From Ramlibacter lithotrophicus (GTDB lineage: Bacteria; Pseudomonadota; Gammaproteobacteria; Burkholderiales; Burkholderiaceae_C), in contig NZ_VTOX01000002.1 of the NCBI RefSeq assembly GCF_012184415.1, positions 434,001 through 498,000 on the forward strand: DNA of 64,000 nt, in the 5' to 3' direction. Positions 29,331-40,262 of this stretch are shown here, one piece after another (within the stretch, counting starts at the first letter, position 1; the number at the start of each line of letters is the position of its first letter). A program made the position numbers and the translations under genes. The notes under the pieces are model-generated. The model saw only the letters and a list, made by a program, of their open reading frames with translations. It did no database searches and was not told the origin of the DNA.

Positions 29331-30827
29331 ATGTCCACTTCCCGCGGCTTCACCTCGTTCACCGACGCGATCGCGTTCCAGGCGCGGCTGGATCCGCATT
29401 CGGTGGCGGTGCGCCTGAGCTCGCGCGAGATCGGCTATGCCGCCTTCTGGAACGACATCTGCAAGGTGACGGGCCACCTGCAGGCGCATGGCCTGCCGCG
29501 CGGCACGCGAGTGGCCGTGCACGTGCAGCACCTGTACCTGCGCTGGCTGGCGATCCTGGCGCTGGCGCGGCTCGGGCTGGTGTCGGCGTCGCTGTCCGAC
29601 GCGCCGCAGGAGTTCGAGCTGGTGGCGCCGCAGGTGGTGATCAGCGACACCACCTTCACCGCGCCGGGCGCGACCGTGATCCAGGCCGGCGACCACTGGC
29701 TCGAGGGCGAGCACGACCCCACGTTCGAGCGGCGCGACACCGATGCCGACCCCGACGCGCCTTGCCGCCTGGTCGTCTCGTCCGGCACGACGGGCACGCC
29801 CAAGAAGGCCGTGCTGACCGGGCGCGACGTGTGCGAGCGCCTGCGCGCGAACGCGCGCACCTACGGGCTGCATCCGGGCGCGAGCCTCGCCACCACCATG
29901 AGTCCGCAGGCGATCGGCGGCTTCACGATGCCGCTCTCCTGCTGGGCGTCCGGCGGCGCCGTCGTGATGGCCTCGGTGCCGGCGAGCCAGGCGCTGCTGC
30001 ATCTGCTGCGACTGCGACCGCAGGTGCTGTTCCTGTCCGTCGTGCAGCTGGCGGAATTGATGCAGACGCTGCCGCCCGACTACCAGCCGGCGTACCAGCC
30101 GCGGATCTATGTCGCCGGCAGCGCGATCCCCCCGCCGCTGGCCCGGTCGGTCCGGCTGCGGGTGACCCAGTCGCTGTTCGTGGTGTACGGCTCCACCGAG
30201 GCCGGCACGGTGACGGCTGCCCACGCGGCACGCGCGGAAGAACGGCCCGGTTTCACCGGCCACGTCGTTCCCGGTGCGCAGGTGGAGATCGTCGACCAAC
30301 GCCACCGGGTCGTCCCCGCCGGGCAGCCCGGCGAGGTGCGCATCCGCGCGGAGGGAATGATTCGCCGCTACGAGGACGACGCCGGCGCGGCCGCGAGCTT
30401 TCGCAAGGGCTGGTTCTATCCCGGCGATGCCGGCATCCTGGACGAGAGCGGCGGGCTCACCATCATCGGCCGCACCCGCGAGGTGATGAACTTCGGCGGC
30501 GTGAAGCTCGCCCCGGAAGCGTTGGAACACGCGCTGCACGAGTGCCCCGGCGTGGTCGAACTCGCGGCGTTCGCGCTGGTGGCCGGCGGCCGGCAATTGC
30601 CATGGGTGGCGGTGGTCGCCGGCGAAGACTTCCGCAACGAGGCCCTGGCCGGCCGCTTCGGCGCGGCGTTTCCGGGGCTGCCGGCGCTGTCCATCGTCCG
30701 CCTCGAACAGCTGCCGCGCAACGCGATGGGCAAGGTCATGCGCGGCCAGCTGGCGGCGATGGTGGGCGCCGCGCTCGCCGGCAACGACGCCGGGTCTCAG
30801 CCGGCGCGGCCCCGATCGTCCGCCTGA
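29331..30827 (+). CDS. AMP-dependent acyl-CoA synthetase/ligase, substrate unknown
   Basis: The 498-residue protein belongs to the acyl-adenylate-forming superfamily. It has a shortened N-terminal region, the AMP loop VVSSGTTGTPKKAVLTG, VVYGSTEAGTVTAAHAAR, GWFYPGDAGILDESGGLTI, and the C-terminal MNFGGVKLAPEALE and PRNAMGKVMRGQLAAM with the catalytic lysine. No carrier (PP-binding) or condensation domain follows, so it is a stand-alone ligase. Neighbours give no pathway. Its 3' end overlaps the convergent MFS gene by 31 bases. The start at 29331 follows a good promoter but has no clear Shine-Dalgarno. Confidence 0.82.
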   Translation: MSTSRGFTSFTDAIAFQARLDPHSVAVRLSSREIGYAAFWNDICKVTGHLQAHGLPRGTRVAVHVQHLYLRWLAILALARLGLVSASLSDAPQEFELVAPQVVISDTTFTAPGATVIQAGDHWLEGEHDPTFERRDTDADPDAPCRLVVSSGTTGTPKKAVLTGRDVCERLRANARTYGLHPGASLATTMSPQAIGGFTMPLSCWASGGAVVMASVPASQALLHLLRLRPQVLFLSVVQLAELMQTLPPDYQPAYQPRIYVAGSAIPPPLARSVRLRVTQSLFVVYGSTEAGTVTAAHAARAEERPGFTGHVVPGAQVEIVDQRHRVVPAGQPGEVRIRAEGMIRRYEDDAGAAASFRKGWFYPGDAGILDESGGLTIIGRTREVMNFGGVKLAPEALEHALHECPGVVELAAFALVAGGRQLPWVAVVAGEDFRNEALAGRFGAAFPGLPALSIVRLEQLPRNAMGKVMRGQLAAMVGAALAGNDAGSQPARPRSSA

Positions 30828-32116
30828 AGCGCCGCCGTGCGGCCACGCTGCACGTCGATCGGCAGCAGGAGCGCGAGCCCCGCGACGAACAGCGCCGTCG
30901 TCGACAGGATGGCCAGCCGCTGGTTGCCGCCGGTGGCCCAGGTGATCGCGCCGTAGCTGAGCGGACCAATGATGCTGGCCAGCCGGATGGCGAAGGTCCA
31001 CAGGCCGTAGAACTCGGCGAGCTGGCGCGGCGGCGCGAACATGCCCGCCAACGCGCGTCCCGCCGACTGGCTCGACCCCATGCACAGTCCGGCGATGGCG
31101 GCGGCCCACCAGAAGCCGCCCTTGGTCGTGGTGAGCGCCGCGATGACGCAGGTGGCGACCCAGCCCACCAGCGTGCTGCCCAGCGCCAGCTTGTGGCCCA
31201 CGCGATCCTGTAGGTAGCCCCACGCGAAGGCGCCAGCCGCCGCCGCGAGGTTCAGCACGAAGATCAGCACCATCGTTTCCTGCTGCCGGAAGCCGATCAC
31301 GGTTTCGGCATAGATCGCCGCGAGCGTGACGGCCACGGCCACGCCGCCCTGGTAGCAGACCGCGCAGGCCATCAACCACATGAAGTCGCGGAACTGCCGC
31401 GCGTGCGCGAAGGTGCGGTGCAACTGGCGCAGCGACGCCTTCAAGCCGCCCTGGCGCAGCGCCTGGGGGTTGGGCTGCGCCCGCTCGCGCAGCAGGCGGA
31501 ACGTCACCAGCGCCGCCGCGCCGTACAGCACCGCCGTGATCACCATCGTGACCGGCACGAACTGCGCCGCGGCGATGCCCTGCCCCTGCGCCCAGATGAC
31601 GTACCCCAGGCACAGTCCCAGCGCCAGCATGCCGCCGAAATAGCCGAAGCCCCAGCCCCAGCCGCTCACTTTCCCGAGCGAATGCTCCCGCGCCAGTTCC
31701 GGCAGGAAGGCCGCGGTGAGCGACTCGCCGTAGGAGTAGAAGGTGTTCGAGACGACGATCAGCAGCATCGCCAGCGCCACGCTGCCCGGGCGCGCGAGCG
31801 CGAGGGCGGCCGTCGAGACCACGCAGGCGGCCGTGAACAGCGCCAGCAACCGCTTCTTGGCCGCGCGCAGGTCGGCGTAGGCACCGATGCTGGGCATGGT
31901 CAGCATGACGATCGCGTACGAGACGCTGAGCGCCGCCGTCCACGCGAAGGTGGCCCACGCCGCCTTGCCGGCGATGCCGCCGACGAAGTACGCGGCGAAG
32001 ACCGCCGTGAGCACCACCGTCGTGTACCCGGAGTTCGCGAAGTCGTACATCGCCCAGCCGAACACCTCGCGCTTGCGCACGCCGGGGTTCAGCGCGTCCT
32101 GCGAAAACACTGCCAT
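30797..32116 (-). CDS. MFS transporter, UMF1-like
   Basis: The 439-residue integral membrane protein has about twelve helices and the opening typical of the UMF1 (Atg22-like) subfamily: REVFGWAMYDFANSGYTTVVLTAVFAAYFV. Other matches are MPSIGAYADLRAAKKRLL, GWGFGYFGGMLALGLCLG and GSSQSAGRALAGMFAPPRQLAEFYGLW. The transported compound is unknown; amino acid or peptide export has been proposed for the group. It overlaps the 3' end of the AMP-ligase gene tail to tail. Confidence 0.85.
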   Translation of the reverse strand: MAVFSQDALNPGVRKREVFGWAMYDFANSGYTTVVLTAVFAAYFVGGIAGKAAWATFAWTAALSVSYAIVMLTMPSIGAYADLRAAKKRLLALFTAACVVSTAALALARPGSVALAMLLIVVSNTFYSYGESLTAAFLPELAREHSLGKVSGWGWGFGYFGGMLALGLCLGYVIWAQGQGIAAAQFVPVTMVITAVLYGAAALVTFRLLRERAQPNPQALRQGGLKASLRQLHRTFAHARQFRDFMWLMACAVCYQGGVAVAVTLAAIYAETVIGFRQQETMVLIFVLNLAAAAGAFAWGYLQDRVGHKLALGSTLVGWVATCVIAALTTTKGGFWWAAAIAGLCMGSSQSAGRALAGMFAPPRQLAEFYGLWTFAIRLASIIGPLSYGAITWATGGNQRLAILSTTALFVAGLALLLPIDVQRGRTAALQADDRGRAG

Positions 32117-32193
32117 GGGCGACCCTCCAGCGGCGGATTGTGGAGCAGCGCGCCGCCGCCTTCGAAAAGGCCCGCTGCGCGGGCCCGGTTCAC

Positions 32194-32811
32194 CTAATGC
32201 AGCCGCCGCGGCCGGCGGCCGCCGGCGTGGCCCGAACCGCCGCCGCGTGGCGGCTTGCCGATCTCCAGCGAGTTCACGAGGGCGTCGAAGCGCTGGCTGA
32301 ACAGCTTGTCGATCTCGGCGACGACCCCGCCCAGCTCGGCGCCGTCGAAGTGGCGCTCCATGAGGTTCACGACGTCCTCGACCAGCAGGTCGCGCTGCAC
32401 CTGCATGATCGCCGCCGGCGTCGGTCCCACGAACAGCATCAGGAAGTCGTCTCGCGCCTCTGCTTCCGGCGGCTCCTCTTCCTCGTCGAACTCGGCGTCG
32501 TAGAACGTCACCTCGATCGCGGCGCCTTCCTGCGACAACTCGTTGAGGCTCATGCACATCTCGTCGAGCGACTGGCGGAAGTCCTCGTCGCCGGGCACCG
32601 TCCAGCACATGCGAAGCACGTGCTCGGGTGCATCGAACTTGATGCCGGGTTCTTCCTCGTAGGCGCTCTCGGCGCCGTCGGCCAGCGAGCGCGCGCCGGC
32701 GTACGTCCACAGCGGCTTGAGCGCGTCCTGCAACTGGGCATAGGTCACGTCGGCGCGCAGTGGCACATCGCCATGGACATGGATTTCGAACGGAGCGTTG
32801 TAGCGTGACAT
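32194..32811 (-). CDS. Uncharacterised acidic protein
   Basis: The 205-residue soluble protein starts MSRYNAPFEIHVHGDVPL and contains a well-formed alpha/beta body (YAQLQDALKPLWTYAGARSL, HVLRMCWTVPGDEDFRQSL) followed by an acidic loop (FDEEEEPPEAEA) and a helical region (VQRDLLVEDVVNLMERHFDG). The last 20 residues are Gly/Arg rich (GGGSGHAGGRRPRRLH) and look disordered. No known domain was recognised. It stands alone between the MFS gene and the tRNA repeat region. The start at 32811 is chosen from the conserved-looking N-terminus; the frame remains open into the repeat array upstream. Confidence 0.6.
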   Translation of the reverse strand: MSRYNAPFEIHVHGDVPLRADVTYAQLQDALKPLWTYAGARSLADGAESAYEEEPGIKFDAPEHVLRMCWTVPGDEDFRQSLDEMCMSLNELSQEGAAIEVTFYDAEFDEEEEPPEAEARDDFLMLFVGPTPAAIMQVQRDLLVEDVVNLMERHFDGAELGGVVAEIDKLFSQRFDALVNSLEIGKPPRGGGSGHAGGRRPRRLH

Positions 32812-32968
32812 GGGATCGGATTGTCTCCCGTTGGCAAGGCACTGCTCCGGGCGCCCCGGTACAGCTCGCGCGGGGCGGACTCTTGGGCAAGATTGTGCCA
32901 CCGCCGCGGCGGCGAGGAATGCCACGCCGCCGCGCGTCTGCGCCAGCCGGTAACGCGTGGCGGGCGCC

Positions 32969-33324
32969 GTGGTGCGTCGACCCGGGATCGAACCCGGCGC
33001 GCTCGCGCGCCTTTCATGACGGCCGAGGCGGCGTGCCGGTTCGATGCCGTGCAAGACGTGGTGCCTCGACCCGGGATCGAACCCGGCGCGCTCGCGCGCC
33101 TTTCATGACGGCCGAGGCGGCGTGCCGGTTCGATGCCGCGCAAGACGTGGTGCCTCGACCCGGGAGCGAACCCGGCGCGCTCGCGCGCCTTTCATGACGG
33201 CCGAGGCGGCGTGCCGGTTCGATGCCGCGCAAGACGTGGTGCCTCGACCCAGGATCGAACCCGGCGCGCTCGCGCGCCTTTCATGACGGCCGAGGCGGCG
33301 TGCCGGTTCGATGCCGCGCAAGGC
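32969..33324 (-). repeat. Tandem 89-bp repeats (4 copies) derived from the 3' end of tRNA-Leu
   Basis: Four head-to-tail units start at 32969, 33058, 33147 and 33236, exactly 89 bases apart, with no spacers and only scattered substitutions. A fifth unit start at 33325 is the real tRNA-Leu gene. In minus-strand sense each unit ends with about 26 bases of the tRNA (T-loop, acceptor strand and CCA). It also holds a GGCGCGC/GCGCGCC hairpin and an inverted T-arm-like block (GCCGGTTCGATGCC on the plus strand). The array lies directly downstream of the tRNA, as the rtT repeats do behind E. coli tyrT. The interval 32812-32968 between it and the uncharacterised gene holds no feature I can support. Confidence 0.9.
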
Positions 33325-33325
33325 G

Positions 33326-33418
33326 TGGTGCCTCGACCCGGGATCGAACCGGGACGCCGCCTTTCGGCTGAGCGGCGGATTTTAAGTCCGCTGTGTCTAC
33401 CTGTTTCACCATCGAGGC
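33326..33418 (-). tRNA. tRNA-Leu (anticodon TAA)
   Basis: The acceptor strands GCCTCGA and TCGAGGC pair perfectly and CCA is encoded. The anticodon loop reads CTTAAAA with anticodon TAA, and a long variable arm (class II tRNA) is present, together with a T-loop TTCGATC. Total length is 93 bases with CCA. It is the upstream neighbour of the 89-bp repeats that copy its 3' end. Confidence 0.93.
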
Positions 33419-33478
33419 CGCAGGCGATTGTGATTCAAAACGGAATCAGCTTCGGCGCGGCAGCGGCGCGCAAGGCAA

Positions 33479-33509
33479 ACAGCCCCGGCACTTGTGGTGC
33501 CGGGGCTGT
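33479..33509 (-). terminator. Hairpin downstream of tRNA-Cys
   Basis: A 13-bp perfect stem (ACAGCCCCGGCAC with GTGCCGGGGCTGT) has a five-base loop, 5 bases past the tRNA-Cys 3' end in its direction of transcription. Only TTT follows, so it is a strong hairpin with a weak U-tract. Confidence 0.65.
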
Positions 33510-33513
33510 CATC

Positions 33514-33587
33514 TGGAGGCGCGACCCGGAGTCGAACCGAGCTGAACGGATTTGCAATCCGCTGCATAACCGCTTTGCTATCGCGCC
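33514..33587 (-). tRNA. tRNA-Cys (anticodon GCA)
   Basis: The acceptor GGCGCGA pairs with TCGCGCC and CCA is encoded. The anticodon stem-loop GGATTGCAAATCC carries GCA. The 74-base length is normal. Its 5' end lies one base from the U-run of an upstream terminator-like hairpin. Confidence 0.95.
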
Positions 33588-33617
33588 GAAAAAAAGGGAA
33601 GCGCGAGCTTCCCTTTT
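33588..33617 (-). terminator. Rho-independent terminator between tRNA-Gly and tRNA-Cys
   Basis: In minus-strand sense, AAAAGGGAAGC and GCTTCCCTTTT form an 11-bp stem with a four-base loop, followed at once by a run of T. The run ends one base before tRNA-Cys. Confidence 0.7.
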
Positions 33618-33636
33618 GCCGACCTTGTCGGAAAAT

Positions 33637-33681
33637 GCAGCGCTGCTGCTTTTTCCAACCGTCGAAAAGCAGCATCGCTGC
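33637..33681 (-). terminator. Long imperfect hairpin after tRNA-Gly
   Basis: The arms GCAGCGCTGCTGCTTTTTC and GAAAAGCAGCATCGCTGC pair over about 18 bases with one mismatch and an eight-base loop. It lies 11 bases past the tRNA-Gly 3' end, and the minus strand continues with ATTTTCC. It is probably the first transcription stop for tRNA-Gly. Confidence 0.5.
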
Positions 33682-33692
33682 CTTTCTGAAAT

Positions 33693-33768
33693 TGGAGCGG
33701 GCAAAGAGTCTCGAACTCTCGACCTCAACCTTGGCAAGGTTGCGCTCTACCAACTGAGCTATGCCCGC
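33693..33768 (-). tRNA. tRNA-Gly (anticodon GCC)
   Basis: The acceptor GCGGGCA pairs with TGCCCGC and CCA is encoded. The anticodon arm CAACCTTGCCAAGGTTG carries GCC, and the D-arm and T-loop (TTCGAGA) are canonical. Total length is 76 bases. It follows lon by 49 bases and has its own promoter. Confidence 0.96.
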
Positions 33769-33780
33769 ATCGAGCCTCGA

Positions 33781-33810
33781 ATTATAGCGTAGTTTTTCCG
33801 CCGTCCGCAA
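33781..33810 (-). promoter_or_regulatory. Sigma-70 promoter of tRNA-Gly
   Basis: On the minus strand, TTGCGG (33805-33810) and a perfect TATAAT (33781-33786) are 18 bases apart. The predicted start is about 6 bases ahead of the mature tRNA-Gly. The whole promoter fits in the 49-base gap after lon. Confidence 0.7.
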
Positions 33811-33817
33811 CAGCGCT

Positions 33818-36256
<2,439 letters not shown>

Positions 36257-36282
36257 GGGCGAATCCTCAGGTTATCCGGTCG

Positions 36283-36312
36283 AATATGGGACCGGGAAGA
36301 CGGATTTTCAAC
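36283..36312 (-). promoter_or_regulatory. Sigma-32-type heat-shock promoter of lon
   Basis: On the minus strand GTTGAAA (36306-36312) and CCCATATT (36283-36290) are 15 bases apart, close to the RpoH consensus CTTGAAA / CCCCATNT. It lies 27 bases upstream of the lon ATG. Confidence 0.6.
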
Positions 36313-36434
36313 CCAGGGCCATGGGTATGGGGCCGTGAGGGTTGTATTCGTCGGAAATTCATTGTCGCCGCCGCGGCGATCCGCAGCCCGGGATACGGCG
36401 GGCGTGTGCCGGCGGCGGCGCGGGCCGGAATGGC

Positions 36435-37700
<1,266 letters not shown>

Positions 37701-37875
37701 GGATGTGCCTGCAGTAGCTTGAGATTCAATGATAACCACGAAGCGCGGCACCGGCGCCGGAGCGCGGGAGCCCGCCTTGTAGGGCGCGGCCGCAAAACAA
37801 CAGGGGCTGGCGGCCGGCGGCAGGCCGTGGAGCCGGCAGGTTCGACTGCGCGGCCGCCGCGAGGTTCCGCCCGCG

Positions 37876-38484
37876 TCAGGGGCGCTTGGCGATCACCTGG
37901 TCGACCAGGCCGTAATCCTTGGCTTCGTCCGCCGACAGGAAATAGTCACGCTCCGTGTCGCGGGCGATCTTCTCCAGCGGCTGGCCGGTGCGCTCGGCGA
38001 GGATCCGGTTCAGGACCTCGCGCGTCTTGAGGATGTCGCGGGCGTGGATCTCGATGTCCGTCGCCTGTCCCTGCATGCCACCCAGCGGCTGGTGGATCAT
38101 CACCTTCGAATGCGGCAGCGAGAACCGCTTGCCCTTCGCGCCGGCGGCGAGCAGGAAGGCCCCCATGCTGGCGGCCATACCGGTGCACAGCGTGGAGACG
38201 TCCGGCTTGATGAAGTTCATCGTGTCGTAGATCGCCATGCCGGCGCTGACGCTGCCCCCGGGGGAATTGATGTAGAACGAAATGTCCTTGTCGGGATTCT
38301 CGCTCTCGAGGAACAGCAGCTGCGCCACGACCAGGTTCGCGGTCTGGTCGTTCACGGGGCCGACCAGGAACACCACGCGCTCGCGCAGCAGGCGCGAATA
38401 GATGTCGTAGGACCGTTCGCCGCGGCCGGACTGCTCGATGACGATCGGCACCATGCCGAGGGCCTGGGTGTCAAGTGAACTCAT
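37876..38484 (-). CDS. clpP: ATP-dependent Clp protease proteolytic subunit
   Basis: ClpP forms the two-ring proteolytic chamber used by ClpX. The 202-residue protein has [33 protein letters not shown], the catalytic serine in [13 protein letters not shown], the catalytic histidine in [10 protein letters not shown], and the aspartate in the [19 protein letters not shown] region. The start at 38484 gives the normal N-terminus; upstream in-frame sequence is the promoter region. It follows tig, the standard tig-clpP-clpX-lon order. Confidence 0.98.
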   Translation of the reverse strand: MSSLDTQALGMVPIVIEQSGRGERSYDIYSRLLRERVVFLVGPVNDQTANLVVAQLLFLESENPDKDISFYINSPGGSVSAGMAIYDTMNFIKPDVSTLCTGMAASMGAFLLAAGAKGKRFSLPHSKVMIHQPLGGMQGQATDIEIHARDILKTREVLNRILAERTGQPLEKIARDTERDYFLSADEAKDYGLVDQVIAKRP

Positions 38485-38547
38485 GGGGAAAAGACTCCGT
38501 GTGCTGTGCTGTCTTGCGCTGTTCGTCGGTACTGTATCGCCAAACTG

Positions 38548-38575
38548 ACATGGGGTTGCCTGGCGCGACTGCAAG
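38548..38575 (-). promoter_or_regulatory. Sigma-32-type heat-shock promoter of clpP
   Basis: On the minus strand CTTGCAG (38569-38575) and CCCCATGT (38548-38555) are 13 bases apart. The -10 element matches the RpoH consensus CCCCATNT fully and the -35 matches five of seven bases. The leader to the clpP ATG would be about 55 bases. Confidence 0.65.
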
Positions 38576-38664
38576 CCCGCACGGGGGACGCAGCGTCCGG
38601 CCCCGCATAGCCCCCGCGCAGGCGGGGCGGGCAAGGCCGGGCGCGGAGCCCGGCGGCAACAGCA

Positions 38665-39978
38665 TCAGCCCTGCTGGCCCATCAGCTCGTCGAACGACAC
38701 CTGCTTTTCCACGACCTTGGCCTTGGACAGCACGAAGTCGGTGACATTGTTCTCCACCACGATCGCCTCGACGTCGGCCAGGCGGCGGTTGTCGCTGTAG
38801 TACCAGCGCACCACCTCCGCCGGCTTTTCGTAGCTGGCGGCCAGTTCTTCCACGTGCGCCTTGATCTGCTCGGGCCGGGCCTGCAGGTTGTTGGCACGCA
38901 CCAGCTCGGCGACCACCAGGCCCAGGCGCACGCGGCGCTCGGCCTGCGGGCGGAAGATGTCCTCGGGGATCGGCGCCTTGTCGGCGTCCTTGATGCCGCG
39001 CTGCTTCAGGTCGGCACGAGCGCCCTCGATCATGCGGTCGAGCTCGGCCTGGACGATCGACTTCGGCAGGTCCAGCTCGGCCTTGGCGACGAGCGCGTCC
39101 ATCACGGCCTGCTTGTTGCGGGCCAGCAGGCGGAACTTGACTTCGCGCTCGAGGTTCTTGCGGATGTCGCCCCGCAGGCCGTCCACCGTGGCGTCCTCGA
39201 TGCCCAGGGACTTGGCCAGCGCATCGTTGACTTCCGGCAGGTGGGCGGCCTCGACCTTCTTGACGGTGACCATGAAGTCGGCCGTCTTGCCGGCCACGTC
39301 CTTGCCGTGGTAGTCCTCGGGGAAGGCCAGCGGGAAGGTCTTGCTCTCGCCGGTCTTCATGCCGCGCACGGCATCCTCGAATTCCTTGAGCATCTGGCCG
39401 TCGCCCACGATGAACTGGAAGTCGTCGGCCTTGCCGCCCTGGAACGGCTCGCCGTCGATCTTGCCTTCGAAGTCCACCGTGACCCGGTCGCCGTCCTGCA
39501 CGGCCGCGTCGTGCGCCCGCTGGGCGAAGGTGCGGCGCTGCTTGCGCAGGATGTCGAGCGTGCGGTCGATCGCCGCCTCGGTCACCTCGGTGCCGGTCTT
39601 CTCGACCTCGGCATCGGCCAGGTCGGCGATCTTGACTTCCGGATACACCTCGAAGACGGCATCGAAGGCCAGTTGGCCATCCGGCGCGCCTTCCTTCTCG
39701 GTGATCCTGGGCTGGCCGGCCACGCGCAGCTTGGCTTCATTGGCGGCCTGGGCAAACGCCTCGCCGACCTTGTCGTTCATGACCTCGTAGTGCACCGAGT
39801 AGCCGTAGCGCTGCGCCACGACCGTCATCGGCACCTTCCCCGGGCGGAAGCCGTCCATGCGGACGGTGCGCGCGAGCCGCTTGAGGCGGCTGTCGACCTC
39901 GGACTTGATGACGTCGACCGGCAGGGTCAGCGTCATCTTGCGCTCCAGCTTGTCGAGGGTTTCTACGTTCACGGCCAT
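38665..39978 (-). CDS. tig: Trigger factor
   Basis: Trigger factor is the ribosome-bound chaperone that meets nascent chains. The 437-residue protein has the ribosome-binding signature within RTVRMDGFRPGKVPMTVVAQ, a central FKBP-type PPIase domain (QDGDRVTVDFEGKIDGEPF ... PLAFPEDYHGKDVAGK) and the C-terminal helical arms (LDLPKSIVQAELDRMIEG). It follows tRNA-Leu(TAG) by 35 bases and may be read from the same transcript. Confidence 0.98.
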   Translation of the reverse strand: MAVNVETLDKLERKMTLTLPVDVIKSEVDSRLKRLARTVRMDGFRPGKVPMTVVAQRYGYSVHYEVMNDKVGEAFAQAANEAKLRVAGQPRITEKEGAPDGQLAFDAVFEVYPEVKIADLADAEVEKTGTEVTEAAIDRTLDILRKQRRTFAQRAHDAAVQDGDRVTVDFEGKIDGEPFQGGKADDFQFIVGDGQMLKEFEDAVRGMKTGESKTFPLAFPEDYHGKDVAGKTADFMVTVKKVEAAHLPEVNDALAKSLGIEDATVDGLRGDIRKNLEREVKFRLLARNKQAVMDALVAKAELDLPKSIVQAELDRMIEGARADLKQRGIKDADKAPIPEDIFRPQAERRVRLGLVVAELVRANNLQARPEQIKAHVEELAASYEKPAEVVRWYYSDNRRLADVEAIVVENNVTDFVLSKAKVVEKQVSFDELMGQQG

Positions 39979-40013
39979 GTTGCTCTCTCTTCAACTGTCT
40001 TGAAAAAGGTGTC

Positions 40014-40100
40014 TGGTGCGCGGGGCCGGACTCGAACCGGCACGCCATCGCTGGCGTCAGGACCTAAACCTGGTGCGTCTACCAATTTCGCCACCCGCGC
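40014..40100 (-). tRNA. tRNA-Leu (anticodon TAG)
   Basis: The acceptor GCGCGGG pairs with CCCGCGC on the plus strand copy and CCA is encoded. The anticodon loop reads TTTAGGT with TAG. A class II variable arm (TGACGCCAGCGATGGCGT) and T-loop TTCGAGT are present; length 87 bases. It is 35 bases upstream of tig. A GCGGGCG/CGCCCGC inverted repeat (40116-40144) lies in its upstream region. Confidence 0.95.
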
Positions 40101-40262
40101 GGTGAGAACGAGAAAGCGGGCGCCCAGCATGCCTGAACGCCCGCCCGTTCGGTCAACCTTTGATTTTACCCGGGAAGCGCGAGGGCCCGGAGGGCGGGCG
40201 CGCCGGGGCGGTCCTGATCGCGGCGATGCTGCCCGCTGCGGAGCACCAGCGACAATCCCCGC

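Noticed and set aside
28782-31958. 1058-codon minus-strand open frame
   Set aside because: It covers the class I fumarase, AMP-ligase and part of the MFS gene in a wrong frame and has no recognisable domain.
32745-33321. Several small repetitive open frames on both strands with sequences such as PGIEPGALARLS
   Set aside because: They are translations of the 89-bp tRNA-derived repeats, recur every 89 bases and have no ribosome sites.
32969-33324. Possible CRISPR array
   Set aside because: Units are contiguous with no unique spacers and match the tRNA-Leu 3' end; no cas genes are nearby.
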